Assembly (NCBI RefSeq): GCF_027912835.1
Contig: NZ_CP115768.1
Coordinates: forward strand, 1,302,001 to 1,366,000
Direction of reading: 5' to 3'
Source of the DNA: Paracoccus sediminicola
Lineage (GTDB): Bacteria > Pseudomonadota > Alphaproteobacteria > Rhodobacterales > Rhodobacteraceae
Length of the DNA stretch: 64,000 nucleotides
Position numbers and translations under genes: made by a program. The notes under the pieces were generated by a model that was given only the letters and a program-made list of their open reading frames with translations, was not told the origin of the DNA and made no database searches. The number at the start of each line of letters is the position of its first letter. The first letter of the stretch is position 1. This document shows positions 45,410 through 55,647 of the stretch, one piece after another.

Positions 45410-47042
45410 GCCTGACCTTCTTCCGATCGCTGCGCTGATCCTTGTTGCAGGCATGGCCGGGCTGCCCGCGACGGCGCAGCAGGGCGCGCCGCTTTCATCG
45501 AATGACTGGCTGCGCAGCGGCGGCGCGAGCGGGGCCCAGAGTTCGAGCGCCTGGCGCCCCGGCGATCCGGTCCCGCCCGATGCCAGTCGCCGCCGCCCTG
45601 TGTCGCGCCCGCCGACCGAAGGCGGCGCGCAGGACGGCCCGGCAGATGTCGCAGATGGCACTGCCGTGGCCGACAGCGCCGCGACGGTGCCCGTTGGGGT
45701 GCGGCGGCTCAGCGCTGCGGACCCGGATGGCGCCGGGATCATCTCGGCGCGGCAAGCGGGGCTGCCGCAAAGCTTCTGGTCCGGCACCGACCTGGAGACC
45801 GCGCTGCGCATGATCCGGGCCGAGCCGGCCCTGCCCGCCTCGGCGCAGATCGCCCGCCGCATCCTCGAGGCCCAGCTCGCCGCGCCGGCCAGCCCCTCCG
45901 AAGACCGCATCGGTGCGTTCTTCGCGGCGCGGGTCGATCAGCTGATCGCCTCGGGCGCGCTGCCCTCGGCGCGCGATCTGCTTCAGGGGGCGGGTCAGGA
46001 CAGCCCCGCCACGTTTCACCGCCTGTTCGAGCTGTCCCTGCTGCTCGGCGGCGAAACCGGCACCTGCGCCCGGATGGCGCGCGCGCCCGGTATCGTTGAC
46101 GATCCGGCGGCCCGGATCTTCTGTCTCGCGCAATCCGGCGACTGGCCGGCGGCGGCGCTGCTTCTGACCGGGGCCGAGCGGCTGAACATGATCGACGCCC
46201 AACTGAGCACGCTGCTGACGCATTATCTTGACGATACCCGCGTCGAAAGCGGCGAGACCCTGCCCGTGCCGGAACAGATGAGCCCGCTGGCCTTCCGCCT
46301 GCACGAGGCGATCGGCCAGCCGCTGCCGACGGGCGATCTGGATCTGCGCTATGCCTGGACCGATCTGGACAACCGCGCGGGCTGGAAGGCACAGCTCGAA
46401 GCAGCCGAGCGCCTGTCCCGTGCCCGCGCCCTGCCCGCCGCAAGGCTGTTCCAGCTTTACACCGCACAGCGCCCCGCCGCGTCGGGCGGCGTCTGGGAAC
46501 GCGCAGCCGCAGTGCAGGGTCTGGACGCGGCACTGATCGGCGGCGACCCGGCGCGGATCGGGGCGGCGCTGCAAGACGCCTATCGCGAAATGGCACGGGC
46601 CGGGCTGCGCGATGCCTTCGCCGCGATCTTTGCCGAGCGGCTCGATCCGCAGGCGCTCTCGGGCGAGGCGGCGCGTCTGGCGCTGTGGCTGCGCTTGTGG
46701 GAGGGTGAAACCGAGGTGATGGCCGCGCCGGAAAACGAGCTCGATGCCGCAATCCTGGCGCTAGCCAGCGGCGGTCAGCCCGAAAGCCTCTCGCCCGCTC
46801 TTGCGGCGATGGCGCCGATCTTTGCCGATGATTTGCCGCCCGAGCCGCAACTCGATACCGGAATGGCGCTCGCCCCGGCGCTTTACGGCGCGCTCGCCGA
46901 TGCCGATGCCGGCATTCAGGGCGATGTGACCCGCGCCGCGCGCGGTGTGCGGCTGCTGCGCGAGCTGGGTCTCATTGCCGATGCGCGGCGGGTGGCGACG
47001 CAGATCGCGCTCGACCCGCTGCTGACCGAGGCCGCGGAATGA
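45396..47042 (+). CDS. Large exported protein of unknown function
   Basis: 548 residues from the ATG at 45396; the frame from 45252 runs antisense-like through the previous gene and is arginine-rich, so it is rejected. The N-terminus has a signal peptide (PIAALILVAGMAGLPATA-QQ). The mature part has a disordered Pro/Ser-rich stretch and then, from about residue 130, alanine-rich helices resembling helical-hairpin repeats (for example ALPASAQIARRILEAQLAAP and LFELSLLLGGETGTCARMA). It is probably a periplasmic scaffold. It overlaps xerD by 4 bp. Confidence 0.75.
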   Translation: MRNSKPDLLPIAALILVAGMAGLPATAQQGAPLSSNDWLRSGGASGAQSSSAWRPGDPVPPDASRRRPVSRPPTEGGAQDGPADVADGTAVADSAATVPVGVRRLSAADPDGAGIISARQAGLPQSFWSGTDLETALRMIRAEPALPASAQIARRILEAQLAAPASPSEDRIGAFFAARVDQLIASGALPSARDLLQGAGQDSPATFHRLFELSLLLGGETGTCARMARAPGIVDDPAARIFCLAQSGDWPAAALLLTGAERLNMIDAQLSTLLTHYLDDTRVESGETLPVPEQMSPLAFRLHEAIGQPLPTGDLDLRYAWTDLDNRAGWKAQLEAAERLSRARALPAARLFQLYTAQRPAASGGVWERAAAVQGLDAALIGGDPARIGAALQDAYREMARAGLRDAFAAIFAERLDPQALSGEAARLALWLRLWEGETEVMAAPENELDAAILALASGGQPESLSPALAAMAPIFADDLPPEPQLDTGMALAPALYGALADADAGIQGDVTRAARGVRLLRELGLIADARRVATQIALDPLLTEAAE

Positions 47043-47974
47043 GCTGCCTCACCCGTATCTCGGCTTTCCTTGACGCCCAGGCCGCCGAGGCGGGGGCTGC
47101 ACGCAACACCATCCTCGCCTATGGGCGCGATTTGCGCGATTTCGCGGAATGGCTTGGCGGGCGCGGGCTGGCGCTCGACACCATGTCGCGCGACGACATC
47201 ACCGATTACCTCTCTTTTTGCGACGCTCAGGGCCTGTCCCGAGCGACCCGGGCGCGGCGCCTGTCCTCGATCCGCCAGCTGACCCGCTTCGCGCTTGAAG
47301 AGGGCTGGCGCGAGGACGATCCGGCCATGCGCATCGCGGGGCCGGGAAAAAGCCAGCGCCTGCCGAAGATTCTGTCGCAGGACGAGGTCACGCGTCTCCT
47401 CGACGCAGTACCCCGGACCGGGCGAACCGAAGCTGACCGGGCGCGCAATCGCTGCCTGATCGAGCTGCTTTACGCCACCGGAATGCGCGTCTCCGAGCTG
47501 GTCTCGCTTCCCATCGCGGCGACAAGGGGCGATCCGCAATTGCTGCTGATCCGCGGCAAGGGCGGGCGCGAGCGCATGGTGCCGCTGTCCGATCCCGCCC
47601 GCGCGGCGCTGAGCCACTGGCTGACGCTGCGCGACGGGGCCGAGGCCGACACGCCGCTTGGCAGGCTGATCGCGGGCAAGGGGGCGCGGTTCCTGTTTCC
47701 GGCCAACTCGAAAGCCGGTCACATGGCCCGCAAATCCATGAATGACCTGATCCGCGATCTGGCAATCGCCGCCGGAATCGACCCGAACCGCGTGACCCCA
47801 CACGTGATACGACACGCCTTCGCCACCCATCTTCTGGAAGGCGGCGCCGATCTGCGCGCGATCCAGACATTGCTCGGTCATGCCGATCTGTCGACGACCG
47901 AAATCTATACCCATGTGCTGGATGCGCGAATGCGCGATCTGGTGCTGAACCATCACCCCCTCGCCCGCGTTTGA
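47039..47974 (+). CDS. xerD: Tyrosine recombinase XerD
   Basis: 311 residues. N-terminal SAM-like core-binding domain (about 1-95) and C-terminal catalytic domain with R150 (TGMRVSEL), K174 (RGKGGRERMVP), H255-x-x-R258 (HVIRHAF), H281 (LLGHADLS) and nucleophile Y290 (TEIYTHV). It resolves chromosome dimers at dif with XerC. Chromosomal context (aroK-aroB side, exported-protein gene overlapping) and length argue for the housekeeping recombinase rather than a mobile integrase. Confidence 0.92.
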   Translation: MSCLTRISAFLDAQAAEAGAARNTILAYGRDLRDFAEWLGGRGLALDTMSRDDITDYLSFCDAQGLSRATRARRLSSIRQLTRFALEEGWREDDPAMRIAGPGKSQRLPKILSQDEVTRLLDAVPRTGRTEADRARNRCLIELLYATGMRVSELVSLPIAATRGDPQLLLIRGKGGRERMVPLSDPARAALSHWLTLRDGAEADTPLGRLIAGKGARFLFPANSKAGHMARKSMNDLIRDLAIAAGIDPNRVTPHVIRHAFATHLLEGGADLRAIQTLLGHADLSTTEIYTHVLDARMRDLVLNHHPLARV

Positions 47975-47978
47975 GCGC

Positions 47979-49364
47979 ATGATGTTGATCTCTTATCTCA
48001 GTTCCGCTGCTGCCCAGACGGCCACCGATCTTCCCGCCAGAGCCGACGCCTCGGGCGCCAGCCCGATGATCTGGGGCTTCGGGCTCGCCATTCTTTGCCT
48101 GTTGGTCGGCTCGGCCTTCTTCTCGGCCTCGGAAACCGCGCTGACCGGCGCAAGCCGGGCCAAGCTGCGCAGCCGCGCCGATCGCGGCGATGTGGGCGCG
48201 GAAACCGCGCTGACCATCACCAAGGAGAGCGACCGGCTGATCGGCGCGATCCTGTTGGGCAACAACGTGCTGAACATCCTGTCCGCCTCGTTGGCGACGG
48301 CGCTGTTCACCGCCCTGTTCGGGTCAAGCGGCGTCGCCATCGCCACCTTCGTGATGACCGTGCTGGTGCTGATCTTCGCCGAGGTGCTGCCGAAATCCTA
48401 CGCCATCGCCAATTCCGAGACGCTGGCGTCGCTTGTGGCCCGGCCCATGGGCATCATCATGCGGCTGCTCTCGCCCATCGTGCTGGTGGTGCGCGCTTTC
48501 GTGCGGCTGATCATGCGGCTGTTCGGGCTGCAAAGCGACCCCGATGCGAACATGTTCTCGGTTCATGAGGAAATCGCCGGGGCGCTCAGCATCGGCCATG
48601 AATCCGGCGAGGTCGAAAAAGAGGATCGCGACCGGCTTTTGGGCGCGCTCGATCTGGGCAACCGGACGGTGGACGAGATCATGAAGCACCGCTCCGAGAT
48701 CCAGATGATCGATGCCGATACGGCACCGGCGAAGATCCTGGAAACCGTGCTCAGCAGCCCGCATACGCGCCTTCCGGTCTATCAGAACGAGCGCGAGAAT
48801 GTCGTCGGCATGATCCACGCCAAGGACGTGCTGCGCGCGGTGCATAAATCGGCCTATGACGGCAAGGGCGACCCGGCCGACGCGGTGCGCGATTTCGACG
48901 TGATGGCGGTGGCGATGAAGCCGTATTTCGTCCCTGACACCACCGCGCTCGACGAACAGATGCGCGAATTCCTGAACCGCCGCACCCATTTCGCTCTGGT
49001 GGTCGATGAATATGGCTCGCTGCGCGGGCTCATCACGCTGGAAGACATCATCGAAGAGATCGTGGGCGAGATCGCCGATGAACACGACACCGAGGCGGAT
49101 CATGATCTGAAACCCGGACCCGGCGGCGATTACGCGATTGACGGGGCGATGACGATTCGCGACCTGAACCGCGCGCTTGACTGGAACCTGCCCGATGACG
49201 AGGCCAATACCGTCGCCGGGCTGGTGATCCACATGGCCCAGTCGATTCCCTCGCAAGGTCAGGTTTTCTCGTTCTACGGCTATCGTTTCGAGGTGGTGAC
49301 GCGGAAGGAAAACCGCATCACCAAGCTGCGCATCCGGCCGCTGGCGCCCGCCAACCCCGAATAG
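47979..49364 (+). CDS. CNNM/HlyC-CorC family membrane protein with CBS domains
   Basis: 461 residues. A CNNM transmembrane domain (about 30-180, with FFSASETALTGASRAKL and LGNNVLNILSASLATALF) is followed by two CBS domains (HRSEIQMIDADTA..., VVDEYGSLRGLITLEDIIEEIVGEI) and a C-terminal CorC/HlyC domain. It is associated with Mg2+/Co2+ homeostasis. The start could be 47979 or 47982. The short gap after xerD suggests co-transcription. Confidence 0.92.
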   Translation: MMLISYLSSAAAQTATDLPARADASGASPMIWGFGLAILCLLVGSAFFSASETALTGASRAKLRSRADRGDVGAETALTITKESDRLIGAILLGNNVLNILSASLATALFTALFGSSGVAIATFVMTVLVLIFAEVLPKSYAIANSETLASLVARPMGIIMRLLSPIVLVVRAFVRLIMRLFGLQSDPDANMFSVHEEIAGALSIGHESGEVEKEDRDRLLGALDLGNRTVDEIMKHRSEIQMIDADTAPAKILETVLSSPHTRLPVYQNERENVVGMIHAKDVLRAVHKSAYDGKGDPADAVRDFDVMAVAMKPYFVPDTTALDEQMREFLNRRTHFALVVDEYGSLRGLITLEDIIEEIVGEIADEHDTEADHDLKPGPGGDYAIDGAMTIRDLNRALDWNLPDDEANTVAGLVIHMAQSIPSQGQVFSFYGYRFEVVTRKENRITKLRIRPLAPANPE

Positions 49365-49380
49365 ATCGCTTTCGCGGCGC

Positions 49381-51201
49381 TCAGCCCGCCTTGTCCGCCA
49401 GCGTCAGCCATTCCTCTTCGGCAGCATCAAGCGCCGCCTGCCGCGCGGCGAGCGCCTCGGTCGCCTTCTGGGCCTTGGCCGGCGCCTCGGTATAGATGGC
49501 GGCATCCGACAGGAAGGCCGACAGCTTGCCGATCTCGGCCTCGAGCCGGCCAATCACAGCCGGCAATTCGTTCAGCCGGTGCCGCTCGGTAAAGCTCAGC
49601 CCCGCCCTGGCAGGCCTGGCCGGAGCAGCCGTTGCGGCCTCGGCCGGTTTCGCCGCTTTCGCGGTCGGGGCGACGGGGCGCGCCTCGGCGGGTTCGGGGC
49701 GTTGCGCCTGATAGTCGCTCCATCCGCCGGGATAGATCACAGCGCGGCAATTGCCCTCCATCGCGACGGTGGTCGTGGCCACCCGGTCGATGAAATCGCG
49801 GTCATGGCTGACCAGCAGAACCGTGCCGTCATAGTCCCCCAACAGATCCTGCAACAGATCCAGCGTTTCAACGTCGAGATCGTTTGTCGGCTCGTCCAGA
49901 ACCAGAAGATTCGAGGGCTTTGCCATGATCCGCGCCAGAAGAAGCCGCGCCTTTTCGCCGCCTGACAGGCTGCGGACCGGGGCGCGGATCTGCGCCTCGT
50001 CGAACAGGAAATCCTTCAGATAGCCCACCACATGACGCGGCGCGCCGCGCACCATCACCTGATCCGAGCGCCCCGACACCGCCATCGACGGGTCCAGTGT
50101 CATCGCGTCCCACAAGCTCTGATCGGGGTTCAGCGCGCTGCGGGTCTGATCGAATATGGCGAGTTCCAGATTGGTGCCGTGGCTGACGCTGCCCGTGTCG
50201 GGGGCGATCTCGCCGGTGAGCATCTTGATCACCGTCGTCTTGCCGACCCCGTTCGGGCCGACAAACGCCAAGCGGTCGCCGCGCAACACGCGCAGATCGA
50301 AGGGCCGCAGGATGATGCGCCCGTCGAAGCTTTTCGAGATGCCCTTCGCCTCGATCACCCGCTTGCCCGATTGCGGACCGGCATCCAGCTCCATCGCCGC
50401 CGCACCCTGCCGCCGTATCTGCGCCGCGCGCTCGGACCGCAGCGCCTGCAAGGCCCGCACCCGGCCCTGGTTGCGCTTGCGCCGCGCGCTGATCCCTTCC
50501 ACCGCCCAGCGCGCCTCGGCCTTGATCTTGCGGTCCAGCTTGTGGCGCGCTTCGTCCTCGGCGGCCCAGACGGTTTCGCGCCAGTCCTCGAACGCCTCGA
50601 AACCCTTCTCCTGCCGCCGCACCTCGCCCCGGTCGATCCACAGCGTGGCGCGGGTCAGCGCGCGCAGGAAGGCCCGGTCGTGCGAGATCAGCACGAAGGC
50701 GGCGCGGCTCTGTTTCAGCTGATCCTCCAGCCAGCCGATCGCCTCGATATCGAGATGGTTCGTCGGTTCGTCCAACAGCATCAGATCCGGCGCCTCGGCC
50801 AGTAGCCGCGCCAGCGCCGCGCGCCGCCGCTCTCCGCCCGACGCGGTGGACACCGGGCGCGCCGCGTCGAATTTCAGACCCTCGGCGGCCATCTCGACCC
50901 GGTAGCCCTCACCCGGTGGCAGGCTCGCGGCGGCGAAATCGCCCAGAGTGTCGTAGCCGGAGAGATCCGGCTCCTGTTCCATATAGCCGACGCTGATCCC
51001 CGCCGGACTGACGACCTCGCCGCGATCCGGCTCGACCAGACCGGCCATGACCTTCATCAGCGTTGATTTGCCCGACCCGTTCCGCCCGACAAGCGCCACC
51101 CGGTCGCCCTGCTGAACGGTGAGGCTCAGCCCGTCAAAGACGGGGTTGCCGCCGAAGGTCAGGGAAATATCGGTGAGTTGCAGGATCGGAGCGCGTGCCA
51201 T
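49381..51201 (-). CDS. uup: ABC-F family ATPase, Uup-like
   Basis: 606 residues from the ATG at 51201. Two ABC domains: Walker A GRNGSGKS and signature SGGERRRAAL in the first; Walker A GPNGVGKT and LSGGEKARLLLARI in the second, each with LDEPTNHLD/LDEPTNDLD. A C-terminal coiled-coil extension (about 545-606) is typical of Uup. There are no membrane segments. ABC-F proteins act on ribosomes; Uup also influences transposon precise excision and replication intermediates. Confidence 0.9.
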   Translation of the reverse strand: MARAPILQLTDISLTFGGNPVFDGLSLTVQQGDRVALVGRNGSGKSTLMKVMAGLVEPDRGEVVSPAGISVGYMEQEPDLSGYDTLGDFAAASLPPGEGYRVEMAAEGLKFDAARPVSTASGGERRRAALARLLAEAPDLMLLDEPTNHLDIEAIGWLEDQLKQSRAAFVLISHDRAFLRALTRATLWIDRGEVRRQEKGFEAFEDWRETVWAAEDEARHKLDRKIKAEARWAVEGISARRKRNQGRVRALQALRSERAAQIRRQGAAAMELDAGPQSGKRVIEAKGISKSFDGRIILRPFDLRVLRGDRLAFVGPNGVGKTTVIKMLTGEIAPDTGSVSHGTNLELAIFDQTRSALNPDQSLWDAMTLDPSMAVSGRSDQVMVRGAPRHVVGYLKDFLFDEAQIRAPVRSLSGGEKARLLLARIMAKPSNLLVLDEPTNDLDVETLDLLQDLLGDYDGTVLLVSHDRDFIDRVATTTVAMEGNCRAVIYPGGWSDYQAQRPEPAEARPVAPTAKAAKPAEAATAAPARPARAGLSFTERHRLNELPAVIGRLEAEIGKLSAFLSDAAIYTEAPAKAQKATEALAARQAALDAAEEEWLTLADKAG

Positions 51202-51418
51202 GACAGCGCGGTTATCCCTCCCGAGGCTCGCCGTCAATCCGCCCGCGAACCGGCAAGGACTGGCCAAACCCGCCCCGCGCTGCCTGGCATCGCGTCTCGC
51301 CCTCTCTGGCTGCGCGGGCGGTGCAACTGCTTAACCCGCGCAGCCTCTCGCCCGCCCTGTCGCCTTGCGCGACCGGGCGTTTTGCTGTGATCTGGCCCCG
51401 GACACAGAAAGGGACGAC

Positions 51419-52354
51419 ATGGCGCGCAAGATCATCATCGATACCGATCCGGGGCAGGACGACGCGGTTGCCATCCTGCTGGCGCTGGCATCCCCCGAGC
51501 TGGAGGTTCTGGGGATCACCGCCGTTGCAGGCAACGTGCCGCTGGCCCTGACCGAAAGGAATGCAAGGCTGGTGGTCGGGCTGAGCGGTCGCGACGTGCC
51601 GGTCTATGCCGGCTGCGACCGGCCCCTGAAACGCGATCTGGTGACGGCGGAATATGTGCATGGCCAGACTGGGCTGGACGGGATCGAGCTGGGAGAGCCA
51701 AGCGTGCCCTTGCAGGAGGGCGACGGGGTCGATTTCATCATCGAAACGCTGCGCCGCGAAGCGCCCGGCACGGTGACACTGGTCCCCATCGGGCCGCTGA
51801 CCAATATCGCCGCCGCCTTCGCCCGCGCCCCCGACATCGTAAAGCGGGTCCAGCAGATCGTCATCATGGGCGGTGCCTATTTCGAGGTCGGCAATGTCAG
51901 CCCGGCGGCCGAGTTCAATATCTATGTCGATCCCGAAGCCGCCGCGCAGGTCTTTGCGTCAGGCGTCGATCTGGTGGTGATGCCGCTCGATGTGACGCAT
52001 CGCGCGCTGACCTCGGCTGCATGGATCGCGACGCTGCGCGGTCTCGGCAATCGCGCCGGAGAAGCGGTGGCAAGCTGGACCGATTTCTTCGAGCGTTTCG
52101 ACCGCGAGAAATACGGCGCCGAGGGCGCACCGCTGCATGATCCCTGCACCATTGCCTGGCTGATCCGGCCCGATCTGTTCTCGGGCCGCCGGATCAATGT
52201 CGAGATCGAAACCGAGGGGCGCTTTACCACCGGCATGACCGTCGCCGACTGGTGGGGCGTCACCGAGCGCAAGCCGAATGCGCTGTTTATCCGCGATCTC
52301 GACCGGGATGGCTTCTTTGAGCTGCTGACCGAACGTATCGCCACCCTGCCCTGA
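51419..52354 (+). CDS. Nucleoside hydrolase (inosine-uridine preferring type)
   Basis: 311 residues. The calcium-binding motif DTDPGQDDA at 8-16 is diagnostic, and LVPIGPLTNIAAAF and the EFNIYVDPEAA segment complete the active site. It hydrolyses the N-glycosidic bond of ribonucleosides for purine/pyrimidine salvage. GAAAGGGA precedes the ATG. No transporter accompanies it here. Confidence 0.94.
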   Translation: MARKIIIDTDPGQDDAVAILLALASPELEVLGITAVAGNVPLALTERNARLVVGLSGRDVPVYAGCDRPLKRDLVTAEYVHGQTGLDGIELGEPSVPLQEGDGVDFIIETLRREAPGTVTLVPIGPLTNIAAAFARAPDIVKRVQQIVIMGGAYFEVGNVSPAAEFNIYVDPEAAAQVFASGVDLVVMPLDVTHRALTSAAWIATLRGLGNRAGEAVASWTDFFERFDREKYGAEGAPLHDPCTIAWLIRPDLFSGRRINVEIETEGRFTTGMTVADWWGVTERKPNALFIRDLDRDGFFELLTERIATLP

Positions 52355-52360
52355 GCCGGT

Positions 52361-53212
52361 TTATTCGGGGTCGGGGGTGTCGTCCTCATCGGTTCCGGGC
52401 GATATCTCTGCCTCTGCGGTGGGCGACGGCGCGTCGGGCCGAGGGGTGTCAGGAGCGTCGCCACCGTCGCGCTCGATGGCTTCGTCGCGCGCTCGGCGCG
52501 ATGCTTCGGCGCCGGCTTCCTCCATCAGCGTTTCGGCATCGGGAAAGCCCGGACCCTCACCTACGGTTTCATCGAGCCGCGCGACCAGCGCATCGGTGAT
52601 ATCGACCGCGTTCGCCGCGATCACCGCCTGCTGGCGGTCCAGGATGATCGCCGCGTTCCGCTCTTGCATCAGCTCCGCCGCCACTGGCAGCGAGGCCTGG
52701 AAAAACGCGTTGCGCATGGCCTGATCCTGCTCCTGGAACGCGTCAAGCACCGCCGCCCTTTCGCGCCGCACGCTTTGGGCACGATTGTCGAAAGCCTCGG
52801 CTTTCTGGCGGAACGCCGAGGCCGAAAGGCTGTCCCGCTCGGCGGTGAGCGCCTGTTCTTCCGCGGTGAGCTGGTCCTCAAGCCGCCGGTTCTCGGCATC
52901 GATGGCGCTCGCGGCCTGCTGCATGCCCTCGACCGCGTTGCGGCCCCAGGCGGATTCGGCAAAGGCGCGTTCGAAATTCACCACCAGCACACCGGTCGGC
53001 ATGTCCGATCCGCTCGCGCCCGCCGCGCCGGAACCCGCAGGCGACGCCGCGCCGCCGCCCGATACCGGAGGGCGCGTGGCATCTGCCTGGATCTCGACGA
53101 CGCTGCCAGTCGCTGGGGCAGGCAGCACCACCGATTGCGCCACGGCGCCGACACCGGGCCATGCCAGCGACGCCAGCAGGATCAGAGCCCGTCCAGCCCC
53201 GCCGGCACGCAT
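52361..53212 (-). CDS. skp: OmpH/Skp-family periplasmic chaperone
   Basis: 283 residues, longer than the usual about 160-200. Signal peptide (1-25), then an extra Gly/Ala/Pro-rich segment (about 30-70), then the OmpH domain with coiled-coil arms (NRRLEDQLTAEEQALTAERD; IILDRQQAVIAANAVDIT), and an acidic C-terminal tail. It escorts outer-membrane proteins to BamA. It lies 2 bp after bamA in the same operon. Both extensions look disordered. Confidence 0.9.
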   Translation of the reverse strand: MRAGGAGRALILLASLAWPGVGAVAQSVVLPAPATGSVVEIQADATRPPVSGGGAASPAGSGAAGASGSDMPTGVLVVNFERAFAESAWGRNAVEGMQQAASAIDAENRRLEDQLTAEEQALTAERDSLSASAFRQKAEAFDNRAQSVRRERAAVLDAFQEQDQAMRNAFFQASLPVAAELMQERNAAIILDRQQAVIAANAVDITDALVARLDETVGEGPGFPDAETLMEEAGAEASRRARDEAIERDGGDAPDTPRPDAPSPTAEAEISPGTDEDDTPDPE

Positions 53213-53214
53213 CC

Positions 53215-55548
53215 TCAGAACCGCGTCGAGAGGGTCAGATCGAAATTCTGTTCCTCGTCATATTCCTGCTGCTCGACCGCCTTCGAGAAATTCATCCGCA
53301 GCGGGCCGATCGGCGTGGTCCAGAACAGCGAGACACCGACGGCAGCGCGCGGATGCATCGAGTCATCCACCTCGACGCCATTGGCACCGGCAGTGTTGTC
53401 GAGCCCCCAGATCGAGCCGACATCGGCAAAGAGACCACCGGTCAGGCCGTATTCCTCGGGCAGGCCGATGGGGAACTGCGCCTCGGCGCGGGCGACCCAG
53501 TAATAATTCCCGCCAAGCGCGTCCTCGTTCGGCGCTTCGAGATCGCGCGGCCCGATGCCGTTCACTTCGAAGCCCCGCACTCGCTGGCCGGTGAAGCGGT
53601 CGATCACGCGGCTCGTCTGATCCTCCAGCATGTTGACCGCCCCCGCCTCAACCTCGCCGCGCAGGGTGACATTTGGCCGCCAGGCGGTCGTTTCGATCCC
53701 GGCGGTCAGCACCGAAGTCACCGATTTCACATCGCCGCCAATACCGGCGAAATCCTGCGTGAAGCTGAGCTTTGTCGCGGTGCGCGGGTTCAGCCCGACG
53801 CGGCGGCTGTCATAGCTGTAGCCATAGCCGAGCGCCGATGTGTAAAGCCCGCCTTCTTCCGCGACGAGGATCGGGGACGACCCTTCCAGCTCGCCGGTTT
53901 CCTCATCGGGGCCGATCGGGGTAACGTCGAAGATCGTGTCCTTCGACAGCTTGTAATTCAGGCTCAGCCGCGAGGAGGCCGAGATCGGGAATTCGATCCC
54001 GGTTTCCAGCCCGGCAGAGCGGGTATTGTATTTCGTATTGTCCTGATCGGTCTCGCGGTAATAGCCCGAGAAGCGGAAGCGCAGATCGCGGGTCAGGAAA
54101 TAGGGCTCGACAAAGGTGAACGCGCCCGAGCGCGAGCCCTTGGTGGTCGAGATCGACACATCGACAAGCTGTCCGCGGCCAAGGAAATTGCTTTCCGACA
54201 GCCCCGCGGTCAGGCCGATCCCCGAGCTGGCGCCATAGCTGGCACCGAATTCCAGCGTGCCGGTCGGCTGTTCTTCTACGTTCACATCGACGATAACCTG
54301 CTGCGGGCTCGACCCTTCGCGCGTGTCGACATCGGCATTGGCGAAATAGCCGAGCGCCCGGATACGTTCCGCCGAGTTACGGATCTCGCGCGGGTTGAAG
54401 GGATCGCCTTCGACGGTGGTGAACTGGCGGCGGATCACCTCATCGAGGGTGGTGGTGTTGCCCTCGATATCGATCCGCTCGACGAAGACGCGCGGGCCGC
54501 GGGTCAGGGCAAAGGTCAGGTCCAGCGTCTGGTTGCGCATGTTGCGGGTAATGCGCGGCTCGATATTGACGAAATCGAGCCCCTGCTGGATGGCGACAGT
54601 TTCCATCCGGCGGATGGTTACATCGACGATCTCGGGGGTGTAATAGCCGCCGGAACGCACCCGGTTCTGCGCCTCGAACGGGGCGGCATCGACGCCCGAT
54701 ATCTCGGAGACGGTGTTGATCTGGCCGAAGCGATAGCGCGGCCCCTCATTGATGGCATAGGTGACATAGAAGGCGTCGCGCTCGCGGGTCAGTTCAGGGG
54801 CGATGCCCTGCACCGTGAAATCCGCGAAACCCTGCGAGCGATAGAAATCGGTCAGCAGGTTTTCGTCCAGACGCAGACGCTCGGGGTTATAGCTGTCCGA
54901 CTGGATGAAGCCGCGCAGCAGCCCCGCCTGCTTGGTTTCCAGCACGTTGCGAAGACGGCGGTCCGAAAAGGTCCGGTTGCCGGTAAAGCCGACACGCTCG
55001 ATCTCGGTCAAATCGCCCTCGCGGACCTCGAAGACCAGATCGACGCGATTGCCGTCGCGCGGAATAATGCGGGGCGTGACCCGCGCGGCCAGACGGCCCT
55101 GCTGGGAATAGGCCTGCGCCATATTCGCGGCGTCGCGTTCGGCCGTGGCAGGAGAGTAGACCCGGCGCGATTGCGATTGCGCGATCTCGGCCAGCTGCTC
55201 GTCGTCGATCCGCCGGTTGCCTTCGAAGGCGACCTGGTTGATCGTCGGCCATTCGCGGACCCGGATCACCAGCGTGTTGCCCTGCGGCACGACCTCGACC
55301 GTTTCGAAGAGACCGGAATTCTGGATGCGTTGCAGCGCGTCGTTCACCTCGCCCGCCGAAGTCTCGGCACCGCGGGTGATATTGGCGAAAGAAAGAATGG
55401 TCTCGGGCTCGATCCGCTGATTGCCCTCGATCCGGACCTGGGTGAAGACATAGGCAAAGGCCGGAACCGGGAATGTGACGACCGGAACCGCCCCGGCCAG
55501 ACCTGCGATCAGCGCCACCGCGCATGTGCTGCGTTTCAGTTTCATCAC
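53215..55548 (-). CDS. bamA: Outer membrane protein assembly factor BamA
   Basis: 777 residues: signal peptide, five POTRA domains (about 28-430) and a 16-stranded beta-barrel ending in the phenylalanine of DLTLSTRF, the Omp85 C-terminal signature. It inserts barrel proteins into the outer membrane. Upstream is rseP (99-bp gap, possible promoter) and downstream is skp, the usual order. Confidence 0.97.
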   Translation of the reverse strand: MMKLKRSTCAVALIAGLAGAVPVVTFPVPAFAYVFTQVRIEGNQRIEPETILSFANITRGAETSAGEVNDALQRIQNSGLFETVEVVPQGNTLVIRVREWPTINQVAFEGNRRIDDEQLAEIAQSQSRRVYSPATAERDAANMAQAYSQQGRLAARVTPRIIPRDGNRVDLVFEVREGDLTEIERVGFTGNRTFSDRRLRNVLETKQAGLLRGFIQSDSYNPERLRLDENLLTDFYRSQGFADFTVQGIAPELTRERDAFYVTYAINEGPRYRFGQINTVSEISGVDAAPFEAQNRVRSGGYYTPEIVDVTIRRMETVAIQQGLDFVNIEPRITRNMRNQTLDLTFALTRGPRVFVERIDIEGNTTTLDEVIRRQFTTVEGDPFNPREIRNSAERIRALGYFANADVDTREGSSPQQVIVDVNVEEQPTGTLEFGASYGASSGIGLTAGLSESNFLGRGQLVDVSISTTKGSRSGAFTFVEPYFLTRDLRFRFSGYYRETDQDNTKYNTRSAGLETGIEFPISASSRLSLNYKLSKDTIFDVTPIGPDEETGELEGSSPILVAEEGGLYTSALGYGYSYDSRRVGLNPRTATKLSFTQDFAGIGGDVKSVTSVLTAGIETTAWRPNVTLRGEVEAGAVNMLEDQTSRVIDRFTGQRVRGFEVNGIGPRDLEAPNEDALGGNYYWVARAEAQFPIGLPEEYGLTGGLFADVGSIWGLDNTAGANGVEVDDSMHPRAAVGVSLFWTTPIGPLRMNFSKAVEQQEYDEEQNFDLTLSTRF

Positions 55549-55647
55549 TGCTGCCCCTTCGATTTTGGCGGTGGCGCTTGTTGCGCCGATTTTGCCCGCA
55601 AATCTACAAGGATAGGGGGAGGGAAGTCAAAACCCGATTTGCCCGGA

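Noticed and set aside
47039..47974. Tyrosine recombinase as the integrase of the left island
   Set aside because: It is 40 kb away, in a housekeeping context, of XerD length and pattern, and overlaps a core exported-protein gene.
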